This document shows positions 21,522 to 33,250 of a DNA stretch of 64,000 nucleotides, piece by piece. Below the pieces are notes generated by a model. The model did not search any database. It was not told the origin of the DNA and worked only from the letters and a program-made list of their open reading frames with translations. The first letter of the stretch is position 1. Every line of letters begins with the position of its first letter. Position numbers and translations under genes: made by a program. Source of the stretch: Ichthyophis bannanicus (Eukaryota; Chordata; Amphibia; Gymnophiona; Ichthyophiidae); assembly GCA_033557465.1 (NCBI GenBank), contig CM066047.1, positions 3,100,001 to 3,164,000 of the forward strand. The letters are read 5' to 3'.

Positions 21522-21654
21522 GGGACGCTTAATACCGCGGCGGCAAGTTTGGAATTTTTTTTTTTTTTTTAGACGCCGGTAAGTGCTTCGCGGGCCGCAC
21601 AAGATGCTCTCGCGGGCCGCATGCGGCCCGCGGGCCGCGTGTTTGAGACCCCTG

Positions 21655-22247
21655 CTTTAGATTGTGGTTACTTATTCTGTATTTGGTGAGGGTCAATGTG
21701 AGTGTGTGACTGAGGTCAAGGTGTTCTGTTAACATGGAGTTTGTACATAAAGATCTATACTGTACTATAGTAATTTGGCTTGTTCAGCTTTTCAAATAGG
21801 TGTATGGATGTTCCAGGGCCCACTGCAGTATTTACAGTGATGCATTTTTGGATGGGCTCCTTATGTGAGTTCTGGAAGTTTATGCTGATATGGTATGGTG
21901 GTAGGTTTGCTCTTTGTTGCATGGTTTTGTATTAATTCACAGTATGCCTGGTACTGGAGAATAGTGGTGGTGGTGGTTGTTAGTGAGATGATCAAAATCA
22001 GATTTTTTTTTTTAATATTGAGTTCTGTGGGTGAATGTCCTGGTTCTGCTCTGCACCTACTGTGGATGCAAAATATACATTGAAAAAGAAAAAGCAAGAA
22101 CCATAATGCAGTTTATAACAAAATAAAAATGAGTTATAATTTAGTTTTATAAACTGTGCTGTTGGTTCTTGCTGTCTTTTAGTTTCTTGGTGTGCAAAGA
22201 GGAACGTACCTAGCCCTGTGCAAGCAGTGCCGCCACACAGGGCACAA
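21655..22247. other. AT-rich interior of composite DNA element
   Basis: No gene or recognised repeat apart from a (ggt)n-like run near 21965-21985. Short open frames are chance. Confidence 0.4.
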
Positions 22248-22335
22248 AGGCTTGGTGGGCACATTTCAGCTGTCTGCTGTTGTCCTGCCACCACTGGCAG
22301 GACAATAGCAGGCAGCCAAAATGTGCTCCAAGCCT
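22248..22335. repeat. Hairpin 1 of tandem pair
   Basis: aggcttggtgggcaca... folds on ...tgtgctccaagcct with ccac loop; arms of about 42 bp, with a handful of mismatches. Confidence 0.85.
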
Positions 22336-22363
22336 CTTTACAGCACTTTAAGCAGGTCTGGTC

Positions 22364-22673
22364 CTTCCTTCCTCCGACGCAATGTCAGAGCAGGGAGGGA
22401 CAGATCTGCTTAAAGTGCCGGCGCATTTCAGATCAGGCACATGCCCCCCTCCTCCTCCCCATACCTCCGTCCAGCATTGCCTGCTCTTTCCCTGTTGCCG
22501 GCGCTGCCGTGAAAAAAACAGAGTGCGGCGGCAGCAGCAGGGAAAGAGCAGGCAGCACTGGACAGAGGTATGGGGAGGAGGAGAGGGGGCATGCGTTCAA
22601 TTTGAAAGGCGCCGGCACTTTAAGCAGATCTGTCCCTCCCTGTCTGACATCACGTCAGAGGAAGGAGGGAAGG
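22364..22673. repeat. Hairpin 2, about 310 bp
   Basis: Left arm has gggacagatctgcttaaa and ttgcctgctctttccctg; right arm has their inverses cagggaaagagcaggca and tttaagcagatctgtccc. Centre lies near the gaaaaaaacaga run at about 22512. Imperfect but long. Confidence 0.85.
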
Positions 22674-22918
22674 AGGTATGGGGGGAGAGGGGAGTGTGTG
22701 CCCGAGCTGCAAGTCGCACAGGGTGCAATTGCAGCTCGATACGGCCCTGTGTGCAAACATCTTGCATTTCCTTCATATAATCTAATTGCCTTTTGGTTTG
22801 GTTCAGTCTCTGATTAGATTTCTGAAAAAGCCCCGCCCCCTTCCAAAGTGTGTGGGGGGGGGGGGGGCGGCAGCATCTCATTCTTCGCCTTAGGCAGCAG
22901 ATTGCCTTGAGCTGGCCC

Positions 22919-23717
22919 TGGAAAAAGAGGCTCTCCTCCCGTGTATTTATGCCATGGCAGTTTTTAAACATCTCTATCATATCTCTTTTCTCCCACCTTT
23001 CCTCCAAAATATACATATTGAGATCTTTATCTGTCTTCATATGCCTTATGATGAAGCTCAATGACCATTTTGGTTGCTACCCTCTGCACCAATTCCATCC
23101 TGTTTATATCCTTTTGAAGATGTGGTCTCCAGAATTGCACAAAATACTCCAAATGAGGTCTTGCCAAGGGCTTACAGAGGCACTATCAACTCTTCCTTCC
23201 TGCTGGCCATCCTTTTCCCTATGCATCCAAGCATCCTTCTGGCTTTCATAGCTGCCTTTATCTGTTTAATCACCTTTAGACTGTCAGAAACAATCACACC
23301 CAGGTCCCCCTCTTCTTTCTTGGACAGAAGTACCTTACCCCCTGGGAAACTGTATTTATTATGCCCTGATCTCCTCCCACAGTTTCCAGTACCATCTGTA
23401 CTGTGCCTTTGGATTTTTGCAGTCCATATGCATGACCCTTCATTTTTTAGCATTAAATCTCATCTGCCAAATTCTCCACCATTCTTCAAGCTTAGCTAGA
23501 TCCCTCCTCATGTTATCTACTCCTTTCTAGGTGTCTACTCTATTGCAGATTTTGGTATCATCTGCAAAGAGGCAAACCTTTCCTGACAGCCCTTCCACAA
23601 TATCACTAACAAAAATATTAAAGAATTGGACCAAGGACAGATCCCTGTGGGTACACCATTGGTAACCACCACCTCCTCAGAGTGAGTTCCATTTACCTCT
23701 ACCCAACAGACACACAT
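22919..23717 (-). mobile_element. CR1-B LINE (piece 2, RT)
   Basis: Minus strand encodes CR1 RT: GGKVLLSKKEEGDLGVIVSDSL and the antisense of FADDTKI and VPQGS blocks near 23560-23650. Continuous with 19733. Contains a 37-bp foreign microinsert at 23361-23397. 5' end near 23717. Confidence 0.85.
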
Positions 23718-24305
23718 GACTTAATGGAGGAGAGAAGGGATAAGGCAACAGTGGCGAGAGTAAAGGGGTCAATAGCCTTAAGCTTCATAAATGTGTTGGT
23801 AGAGATGGGACGAGACACTGGCAGGGGGTGGTTAAGAATGAAAGTTATCAGATGATGGTGAAAAAGTGAAGAACTAAGGTGGAGAAGTTAGAGGGCAGGT
23901 AGTTGGAGGAAAAGACAAGGTTGAGGCAGTGGTCATGCTGGTGAGTAGGGGCTGTAGAACACAGCCAGAGATTGAATGCCGAGGTTAAGGCAAGGAGCTT
24001 TGGGGTGTAAGAGTTAGAGGGATCATAAACATTAATGTTAAAATCTCAAGGAATGAGGGAAGGGGGAAGATGGGTCCAGAAAAAAGGAAAGCCAGGATTC
24101 AAGTCAATGAGAGGATGAGGCGGACTTATCAGGGAGTCAATAAATCACAGTTACCCGGAGAGATGATAAGAGTAAATAGGCTGATGAAGTGGACTTCAAA
24201 AGAAAAAAAGGAGTGAGAGTAAGGTAGAAGGAGGAGTTGAAACCAGCAGGTGAGAAAGAGCAGAAGCCCATGACCGCCGCATGGTCAATCGGGCAAGGCA
24301 TATAG
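23718..24305 (-). mobile_element. L2-B LINE piece (endonuclease region)
   Basis: Purine-rich antisense sequence in the same style as 15767-16410. It lies in the correct order to be the 5'-most surviving piece of L2-B. Coding similarity is too weak for a domain call from reading alone. Confidence 0.5.
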
Positions 24306-24329
24306 GAAGAAAGATAGCCTTCATGAAAG

Positions 24330-24480
24330 AACCCGTTCCACTCCGTTCATTAATTTATAGACCTCTATCATATCTCCCCTCAGCCATCTCTTTTCCAGGT
24401 TAAAGAGCCTAACCTTTTTAGCCTTTCTTCATAGGAGTATCCTTCCATGACTATTTTGCTCCCTAGAACATGCCAAAAAG
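24330..24480 (-). mobile_element. CR1 LINE fragment
   Basis: Antisense of the YKLMN and [15 protein letters not shown] blocks (cattaatttatagacctc; cataggagtatccttcc). Confidence 0.85.
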
Positions 24481-24549
24481 CAGATGTAAGCTGATAATTT
24501 TCCTGAGGTAATTTTCAAAACAGAGGTAGGCCTATGCTTTCATTCTGAA

Positions 24550-25519
24550 AATTTACCATTACCTATGCAAAGAAGAGCATGCAATTCAGATGATTTGAAG
24601 ATAGGCAACAGAGTGGACAATTCTGAAGGAGTAGACAACATGAAAAAAGATCTACAAAAATTAGAAGAATTGTCAAATGCTTGGCAATTGAGATTTAATG
24701 CAAAAAAGTGCAGAGTGATGCACTTGAGATGCAGAAACATAAAGGAACTGTACATGATTGGGGACAAGAGGCTGGTGGGTACGGACCAAGAGTGGGGGAC
24801 CTGGGGGTTATAGTATCTGAGGATCTCAAGGTGATGAAACAGTGTGACAAGGCAAATCCAGAAGGATGTTAGACTGTATACAGAGAGGTATTATCAGCAG
24901 AAAGAAGGAGGCACTAATGCTCCTGTACAAGTCATTGGTGAGGTCGCACTTGGAGTATTATGTTCAATTTTGGAGACTGTACCTTGCAAAGGTTATAAAA
25001 AGACTTGAAATGGTTCAGCGGAAGGCAATCAAAATGATATGAGGCCCGCACCAAAAGGCATATGAGAAAAAACTTGAAGACCTAAAAATATATACCCTAG
25101 AGAAGATAAACAGGGAGGATATGATACAGATGTTTAAGTACTTAAAGGGTATTAATGAACAAACTTTTTTTCAAAGACGGGGAAGCTGTAGAACTAGAAG
25201 ACATGGAATGAAGCTGCAAGGAGATAAATTTAAAAGCAACATCAGGAAATACTTTTTCACACAAATGGTGGTGGATGCCTTGAATACCCTCCCAAAAGAG
25301 GTAGTGGGAGCAAGAACTGATGGAATTCAAAAAGGCATGGGACAGACACAGAGGATCACTACATAGCAAGAAGATGGAATCAAAACAAAGGTAAATAACT
25401 TCTAAATGGAGAGGGGTAACCTGCCTGGAGCGGCATGTAGAACTCTACAATTCTGGCACCTTATTGGACAGACTAGAGGACCATGCTGGTCTTTATCTGC
25501 TATGTTCTTTCCTGAACAC
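24550..25519 (+). mobile_element. CR1-C LINE 3' half
   Basis: Sense CR1 RT: NRVDNSEGVDNMKKDLQKLE, LRFNAKKCRVMHL, then frameshifted thumb and the C-terminal MIQMFKYLKGINEQTFFQ. Ends at ctttatctgctatgttcttt. Same family as the minus copy at 59868-62775. Multiple stops. Confidence 0.85.
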
Positions 25520-25700
25520 GCTTGCACGTCAGGCAGTTCTCGTTCTAGGTATGGTTATAATCTCCACTGAATGATATTGAGTAGAATCTTCCTAGCATAT
25601 GGGATCAAAGCAATTGTGCAATAATTTCCACAGTCAGGCGGATCACTTTTCTTCATTATTGTTATGAACACAAATCTTTTCAAGGGTAACTTATCTACAT
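25520..25700 (-). mobile_element. RTE/BovB LINE RT fragment
   Basis: The minus strand reads KKSDPPDCGNYCTIALI then, lower, YLERELPDVQA, which are the RTE/BovB RT blocks (general form: N-Y-R-T-I-A-L-I and R-E-L-P-D-V-Q-A). Short and old. Confidence 0.7.
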
Positions 25701-25879
25701 GGGTGAGTTTTGCACATCACTTATAACTGTAAAAGAGCTAAGCTAAACTACAACAATACCTGCTCTCAATCCAAAATATAATATATCAAAATAATATCCA
25801 TTAAAACAACTAAACTTACACTTATCTATAGGCAAAAATGACCTCGGGATGGCTCATACCCTACATTTAGTGAAATCTT
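25701..25879. other. Unassigned AT-rich stretch
   Basis: No recognised gene or repeat. Confidence 0.4.
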
Positions 25880-27816
25880 CACTATAGGGAACAGCTGGCA
25901 TTCATTTCGAGCGGTCCGGTTGGCCCTCAAAGTCTTTGAGTACCACCTGAATGGCAAGTCTGTGCTTGTGCAGACTGACAACAGAATCGCGATGTTCTAC
26001 ATAAATAAGGAGGGGGGCACGGGCTCCCACAGTCCTCCTCTGCTCCTTCGCCATACGCAGGGAGTGATGCTGAGAGAGGTCTACCTCCCGGGTCAGGACA
26101 ACCTCCTCGCAGACAGACTCAGCAGGCTCCTTCGCCCACACGAGTGGCACCTGAGTCCAGAGGTGGTTCTCCACCTATTTTGCCACTGGGGGCAATGTTC
26201 CCTCTAATTTTCTGTAGACCGTGTGCGCATAAAATATCAGCTGTGTGCAGCTTTTGAAGGAAGGTTAAATTTTTGTGCGCCACATAACGACACTCGGAGT
26301 TATATACTTTAAAATTTGACTACACATTAGAATACAGTATGTACACCACATTGATTTTAATCAAATGAAATGAAAATAGACGATTACTAAATGAAGCGGG
26401 AAATTTCTAGTAATTACAATCATAACTTTTAAATTTTAAGACATCTGTGTTGTTTTCTATCAGAATCAGAGCCGTAATTTTTGTGCGCTCTGTTGTAAAG
26501 TATGTGCGCTTGCTCGGTGAGGTGTGTGCGCATGCACATGCGCACAGCTTAGAGGGAACAGTGACTGGGGGACTCCGTCCATAGACCTGTTAAACAGTCC
26601 AGCAAACACGCAGCTTCTCCGTTTCTGCAGGCCGATACGACACCCACGCAGGGTAGCCACAAATGCGTTCCTCCTGAACTGGTCCTCCGGGCTTCTGTAT
26701 GCATTCCCTCCCACTCCTCTCCTTGCGAGGATCCTCCACAAGATCCAGCACGACTAAGCCTCTGTGATTCTTATGGCTCCTTTGTGGCCTTGACAACCTT
26801 GGTTCCCGCTTCTACTCTGGCTCTTGACTGAGCTTATGGTCCCCCTGGGCAGTGCCCCAGGTCTGCTGACACAGGAGGAGGGACAGATGCTTCACCCAAA
26901 CTTGGTCTCTCTTTCCCTGACAACCTGGCAGCTGAACAGGTCTCTTTAGCCTCGCTGCACCTCCCAGTGGAGATCGAGGAAGGACTCGATGAGGTGGGCC
27001 TACACCCTGAAGTGGTAGCAGTTTTCGATCTCGTGCTCCGAGCTCCAGATCGATCCATTCTCCTGCTCCACCCATTGGGTTCTCCAGTACCTTTTCCTCC
27101 TCTCGCACGTGGGGCTGAAGTCCAACTCAGTCAGGGTCCACCTAAGCACCATCTCAGCCAACCACTTGTCAATTGAAAGTAAACCCCTCTCGGGCCAGCT
27201 TCTGATCTCCCACTTCATGCGGGGCCTCTTGCTTTCCAAACCCCCCATCTGGCCTCCACTGGCAGAATGAGACCTGAACATCGTGCTCATGCAGCTGACG
27301 GGGCCACCCTTCAAGCCAATGGTGATGTGCACGCTCCGAGAACTTGCCCCAAAGGCCCAAGGGCTCGGGCTTCCTTCAGACATCGGCTTCTGCTCAAGGC
27401 CTCGCAGAGGCATTTTGTCTTACGGGTTTGGTAGCCTGTAGCTGGGGACTCCCATAAGTGAGGACTGACTTCTTGCTTGTTCCTGGAGAAAGAATAGTTA
27501 CTCACCTATAACAGATGTTCTCTAGGGACAGCAGGAATCGGTCCTCACTACCCTCCCACCTCCCCTGAAGAGTTGCTATTTTTTTGACCTTCCCTTGCCA
27601 TCTGCTTAGTAGGGCTCTAGCTCTGGGACCTGACTGAGCAAGATGGCACCCTTGGGCAGGAAGAGGACCACAGATGTGTGGCAGCAATCCCAAAGGCTTT
27701 CTTTGAAAGTTGGGGAATTGCTCCGCACAGGCTCTGTCGGTGCCGACGTCACCCATAAGTGAGGACTGATTCCTGCTGTCCCTGGGGAAAACCTGTTACA
27801 GGTGAGTAACTACGCT
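25880..27816 (+). mobile_element. DIRS-type retrotransposon remnant (plus)
   Basis: The plus strand reads GKSVLVQTDNRIAMFYINKE and LPGQDNLLADRLSRL, the RNase H region of DIRS elements, then WGTPSIDLLNSPANTQ and FPPTPLLARILHKI downstream. Interrupted by a 371-bp hAT MITE. The last 320 bp contain an inverted pair (agttactcacct...acagcaggaat near 27495-27540; inverse near 27764-27812), as expected near DIRS ends. Degraded by stops. Confidence 0.8.
26193..26563. mobile_element. hAT MITE inserted in DIRS
   Basis: TIRs caatgttccctctaa / ttagagggaacagtg with a perfect 8-bp target duplication actggggg (26185-26192; 26564-26571). 371 bp, no coding capacity; repeated tgtgcgc motifs inside. Confidence 0.92.
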
Positions 27817-27936
27817 GTTCCGCTAATAATCTGTCGCAGAATGCAGATAGTGCCACTGAATAGTATCTTTCACTGCCTTGGCATTATCTGGATAGTACTG
27901 GGGTGACCCAGGGGTGGAGCTGGGGCAGAGTTGGGA
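27817..27936. other. Short repeat flank around CR1
   Basis: Contains ggcattatctggatagt; a near copy (ggcatttatctggatagt) lies at about 28728-28745 beyond the CR1. Perhaps parts of a ttatctgga-rich repeat. Confidence 0.35.
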
Positions 27937-28725
27937 ACCACCACCCAGGAAAAAGATTTAGGCTTCATCGTGGATAACATGTTAAAACCCTCTGCCCAGT
28001 GTGCAGCGGCGGCCAAGAGAGCAAATAGAATGCTAGGTATCATAAGGAAAGGAATGGAAAATAAAACAAAGGATATTATAATGCCTCTGTATCGTTCCAT
28101 GGTAACGACCGCACCTTGAATATTGTGTGCAATTCTGGTCGCCATATCTTAAAAAGGATATAGCATTATTAGAAAATTTACAGAGAAGAGCCACCAAAAT
28201 GGTAAAGGGGATGGAAGGCTACTCCTATGAAGAGAGGCTACAAAGGTTAGGGTTCCTCAACCTGGTAGAGAAACGGCTGAGGGGAGATATGATAGAGGTC
28301 TATAAATTAATGAATGGAGAGGAATGGGTAAATGTAGATCGATTGTTTATGCTATCAGAATATAGAAAGACTAGGGGACATGTATTGAAGCTACAGGGTA
28401 AACTATTTAAGACAAATAAGAGAAAATATTTTCCCTCAACGTGTAATCAAACTCTGGAATTTGTTACCGGAGGATGTAGTAAAGGCTGTTAGTGTAGCTG
28501 GGTTTAAAAAAGGTTTGGACAAGATCCTGGAAGAAAGGTCCATAAACCATTATTAAAAAGGGACCCAGGATATCAATGCTTGACCCAATACAAGCATTGT
28601 GGAACCTGTGTCTCTTGGGGATACTGCTAGGTACGTACGACCTAGATTGGCCACTGTTGGAAACAGGATACTGGGCTTGATGGACCTTGGTCTGACCCAG
28701 TATGGCATATCTTATGTTCTTATGT
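27937..28725 (+). mobile_element. CR1 LINE, 5'-truncated
   Basis: Sense RT thumb: [20 protein letters not shown], then a one-base frameshift near 28107, then KDIALLENLQRRATKMVKG. 3' UTR ends ttatgttcttatg. Close to the 56.2-58.4 kb copy. Confidence 0.9.
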
Positions 28726-28840
28726 TGGCATTTATCTGGATAGTGACGATTTTCAGCACTGTTATCTGGATAACATTGTGCATAACACAGGACAGCAAAA
28801 AGGCCACCTAAATGGTATGTGGATTGGCTCTCCAGACAAT

Positions 28841-29130
28841 GGAGTGGAGGAGTGGCCTAGTGGTTGGGGCAAGGTACTTCAGGCCGGAAGGTCGGGGGTT
28901 CAAATCCCACTAGAGGACAGCAACCTTGGGCCGGAAGGACTGGGGTTTCTAGTCCCACAGGTGTTCCTTGTGGTCTTGGGCAAGCCACTTAACCCTCCAT
29001 AGCCCATGTTCCCTGTAAAATAGTTATCTCCAAGTTATAATGCCCTGTTCAATGTAATTTCAGTTTGTTCAATGTAAACCGCACTGATGCAGAATAGCGC
29101 CATATATAAGAGAATGTAAATAAATAAATG
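28841..29130 (+). mobile_element. tRNA-SINE family 1 with P/W-type L2 tail
   Basis: A box tggcctagtggttgggg, B box gggttcaaatccc. The tail gttcaatgtaaaccgcactg...gcgccatatataagag and (aaat)n matches the 3' end of L2 copy P (11050-11120). Confidence 0.92.
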
Positions 29131-29173
29131 CCTAAATCCCGCCACTATCTAGCTACTGCCACCACTGACCACT

Positions 29174-29434
29174 CTCTTTTACTAAAGCCCGACAGTTGGT
29201 TAACGGGCATTTTAACGTGTGGCTAGAGGCAGTCAGGAACACTAAGGCCTAACGACTCCATCACATGAGTTAAGTGAACCCAACATAATGAAATGCGCTT
29301 TAGGAAAATACTTTGCATGTTAGCTGTCCAGGACACACTGGACATGCCCCAATAGCTAAAATGTCACCTTTACCATTAACGCGCATGAGATAGACACATT
29401 AATGGCAAATCCTTAGTGGGATTTAGTAAAAGAG
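29174..29434. mobile_element. MITE with 13-bp perfect TIRs
   Basis: ctcttttactaaa (29174-29186) and its exact inverse tttagtaaaagag (29422-29434) bound 261 bp without coding potential. Confidence 0.75.
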
Positions 29435-29548
29435 GTTATTCAGTGGCAACCACTATGCAGACACTGCTACTGAATATCCAGATTCCACTGTACCATGGAG
29501 ACTGATTTTTAAAAACAACACTGACCATCACGCTTTCATTATTACCGT

Positions 29549-29567
29549 CCCCCCCCCCCCCCCCCGA
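29549..29567. repeat. Poly-C tract
   Basis: About 18 consecutive C. Confidence 0.9.
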
Positions 29568-29579
29568 TTTCCAAGGAGA

Positions 29580-32500
29580 AATTTCATTTATCATTAATTT
29601 CCTTTCCTGGAATCCTGCTAGACCAGTCCAGACAAGCGGGTTAAGTCCACCTGCCAGCAGATGTTGGAGACAGGGAAAGAAATACCACAAGCTTGATTGG
29701 CTCAGCCCTGGTAGATATATATAGCTGTACCCCTAGGGGTCACCTTCAGTATAACCTGACAAACCAATGGAGAATTTGATTCAAGAAAGGCATGATAAGG
29801 ATAGCACCAGTGTGCTGCCGTGCAAACATAAAACTATGTACAAGCAGCCCCCTTCGGGGCATGAGAGAAGAACAGCCGAATAGGTTACGGAATTCTTGGC
29901 TCTGCTTGAAGGCTGTACAAAGCATACAGAATGGGTAGGCCCTGGACTGGCCTAGCAGGATTCCAGGAAAGGAAATTAATGGTAAGTGAAATTTCTCCTT
30001 CCAATTCATCCTGCTAGACCAGTCCAGACAAGTGGGAAGTACCCAAGCTACGCCATCCCAGTGCGGGAAGAAACAGCTTCTGTCACCACACTGGTCCCAA
30101 AGTTCGCCACATCTTGAGCTTGGAGATCGAGGTGATAGTGTCGGACAAAAGTGGACCAGGATGACGAGGTAGCCGCAAGACAAATGTCGAGGGGGACGAC
30201 TTGCGACTGTTCCGCCCAAGAGGTCGCTTGAGACCATGTGGAGTGTGCCTGCAGCCCCAGGGGCACAGGCTTAACTTGTAGAATGTAGGCAAACAATGGT
30301 TCGGCAGAGCCAGCGGGCAATGCTGGAGTTAGAGGCTGCAAGGGCATTCCGAGGCCTGGTGAACAGGACAAAAATGTAATCAGATTTTCGAAAGGAATTT
30401 GTGACCTTCAGATAGCACCAGAGCACTCCAGTGAGATTGATGGTATGGAGTCCCTTGTTGAGCCCAGAACACTATTCCTTTGAAAAGGCAGGAAGAGATA
30501 TAGTCTGGTTCATTGAAAAGGCGTAAGAACCTTCATCAAGAAGGAAGGAATGGCTCGAAGGGACACACCTTCCGTAGAGAAGGCAAGAAAGGGGTCCTGA
30601 CAAGAGAGAGTTTGCAGCACCAAAACTCGCCTAGCCAAGGTTCTGGCAACTAGGAAAGCTATCTTAAGGGACACGTCCCAGAGGGTGATCTGCCTGAATG
30701 GCTTGAATGAGGGTCCATGAGGCTTTTGAGTAGCAAGAAGAGATACCAGGGAGGGACCAGGAGTGGATGGGGAGCAAAGTGCATGCACGTCCTTGAGAAA
30801 TCTGCTAACATCTGAATGGGATGCAATCGAGAGGCCTGAAATGAGCCCCGAAAACATGTGAGAGCAGAGACTTGGACCCGTAGAGAACTGAGGGCCAGGT
30901 CCTTATCAAAGCCCTCCTGAAGAAGCAATAGGATATCCGGGATCTTATGCCTGCCAAGGCGAGAGGCACCAGAGCCACGTATTCGCCAAGGAGGTAGGGG
31001 GGCACTTTGCTCTTAAAAGAGTAGCGACCACCTGTCTCGAGTATCCCTTGCGACTCAGGCAGCACCTCTCAAGAGTCAGGCCATAAGCAAGTAGGGAGCC
31101 GGATCGGCCATTGCTGCAAGAGACCCCAGCAGGACCCAAGAACCAGAGGCGATGTCTGGAGCAGGCAGACTAGGTCGCATACCATAGCCGCCGGGGCTAG
31201 TTGGGCACCACTAGGATCACCATACCAGGGTGAGACTCAATGCACCAGATTACTCTCCCGATCATTGCCTGGGGAGGGAACAGATACAACAGCAGCGTTG
31301 TGGGTCATGGCTGAACTAACGCCTCTAGGCCCTGTGACCCATGCTCCTTCCTTCGACTGAAAAACATGGGTGTATTTGCATTTGTCGCTGTCATGATCAG
31401 ATCCACACTGGGGTGACCCCAGGTCTGAACCATCCACTAAAATGCCCAGGGGGCAAGTTCCTATTCGCCAGGCTCCAGTGTGTGATGGCTGAAGAAGTCC
31501 ACCAGAATGTTATCAATCCCTGCTGTATGCTGGGCCGACAGAGTCTGTAGATGTCATTCTACCCAGGGGAAGAGCATGGCTATTTCCCTGGATGTTCCCG
31601 GACACCTCTTATCGCCTTGCTGGTTTAGATAGGCCACCGTCATAACATTGTCGGAAAGGACTTTGACCGCCTGGAAGTGAAGGTGAGACAGAAAGTCTAG
31701 AAAAGCCAGGCGAACAGCCTGGGCTTCCAGACAATTGATCATCCAGGTGGCCTCTTGTGGAGTCCAAGAGCCCTGAGTCATCTGGTTTAGGCAATGAGCT
31801 CCCCAGCCTGAGAGGCTGGCATCAGTGGTCACTAGAATCCAGCGAGTGGTCTCCAAGGGGATACCCTGAAATAGAAGGTCCAGAGAGAGCCACCAGAGAA
31901 GACTGTCCTGAGTCAACAGAAGGAGCAGCAGCCAATGAACGTAGTCCTCTAAAACAGAGGACCAGCGGGAGAGAAGTGATCGCTGAATGTTCCACATGTG
32001 CACTCGAGTCCAAGAAATGACCTCTATGGTGACAGCCATGCAGTTGAGGATCTGAAGATTGTCCCACACTCTGGGGCTGCACTAATTGAGGAACACCCAG
32101 AGCTGAGACGAGATCTTTTGGAAATCCTCCTGCACCAGAAAAACTTTGTCCTGATGGGTATCGAAGTGGGCTCCGAGAATTTCCAGAGCTTGAGATGGCA
32201 GCAAGCAACTTTTGGCCTGATGGATGACCCATCTGAGGCTCTCTAGGAAGGTCACCGCATGGGAGACTGACTCGGAGGCTTCAGACAAGGAACTTGCACG
32301 AATGAGTCAGTCATCAAGATATGAATGGGCTCAAATGCCTTATATCCATAGGGCCGCCACAGCCACTACGATGACCTTCAAAAAGGTGCATGGAGCCGAT
32401 GCCGAGCAGAATGGCAGAGTGCAGAATTGAAAGTGCTGCCCTAGAATGGTGAAGTGCGGAAAACTATGCTGATTTTTGCAGATGGGAATGTGAAAATATG

Positions 32501-33250
32501 CTTCCGCCAAATTGAGAGAGGCAAGGAACTCTCCTATTTGGACTGCCTGAATGATAGACCACAGCATTTACATACAAAATCAAAGGACTTGAAAAGCCCG
32601 ATTGACCCCCTTGAGATCCAAAATAGGATGAAATGATCCATCTTTCTTGGGCACCACAAAGTAGATGGAGTACTGACTGGAACTCCTCTCAGAAGGATGG
32701 ATTGGTCAAATGGCCCACAGCAGCAGAAAATGCTGAAGGGTGCTGTGTATGGTGGCTCACTTTTGGTGGGATCTGCTGAGTGAAACAAGGAAGGCCTCTC
32801 AAATGGGGCAGCTGCAATCAAGAACATAGCCATGATGAACAATGTTGAGAACCCACTGATCGGAGGTTATCTGGGCCCCCTCTTGGGAAAACAGCACCAA
32901 TTGTCCTCTCACCAGTGACAGCGTCCCGGAGTGGCTCAAGGTCCCATCAGCAGGGGAAAAGGGAGGAGCCGGAGAACTTAGAGGGGGGCTGAGTAGGTGT
33001 CTTTCTCCTTCAGGATGCTGTGGAAAGGCTGGAACCACTGTCCTGAGCGCCCTGATGAGGCCACCCCAAATGACTTGCCGGGCCGGTACCACTGGGAGTC
33101 ACGAAACCTGGACCTTGAGGTGGCAGAATGGTAGGATCTCTGCTCCGAGCAGCGGGAAGATGACTGAAGCTTGTCCTCTGGGAATCGTTGAGACTTGTCT
33201 TCCCCCAGGTCCTTGACCAGCTTATCAAGGGCTTCACCAAAGAGTAGGGA
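29580..33250 (-). mobile_element. DIRS-type retrotransposon remnant (minus)
   Basis: Minus-strand order: RT (FLASLNLAEAYFHIPI near 32480-32530), linker with ALEILGAHFDTHQDKVFL, RNase H (LVTTDASLSGWGAH and QAVKVLSDNVMTVAYLNQQG, 31554-32069), and a tyrosine recombinase-like region (LKIAFLVARTLARRV near 30600-30660). The low-coordinate end (29586-30040) has copies of an inverted motif (tcctgctagaccagtccag), typical of complex DIRS termini. Integrates by tyrosine recombinase rather than DDE integrase. Heavily frameshifted; 5' side cut by CR1. Confidence 0.85.

Larger units (their letters stand above)
20344..21654. mobile_element. hAT-type non-autonomous transposon
   Basis: TIRs caggggtctcaaac / gtttgagacccctg and an exact 8-bp target duplication ctttagat (20336-20343; 21655-21662). 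The same TIRs occur in the MITE at 34738-36469. Contains a CR1 fragment and a 233-bp palindrome. No transposase frame. Confidence 0.85.
19734..22918. mobile_element. Composite non-autonomous DNA element with hairpins
   Basis: Ends CAGGGGCAGCTC...GAGCTGGCCCTG are near-perfect inverted repeats. The host CR1-B carries aagagg on each side, fitting an 8-bp-class duplication (imperfect: gaaagagg / aaaaagagg). GC-rich ends, AT-rich middle, no transposase. Houses a nested hAT element and two long hairpins. A related, shorter copy is at 49440-49985. Confidence 0.6.

Noticed and set aside
22218..22817. 199-codon frame
   Set aside because: Lies in hairpin sequence of a DNA element, with overlapping frames on both strands; artefact of GC-rich palindromes.
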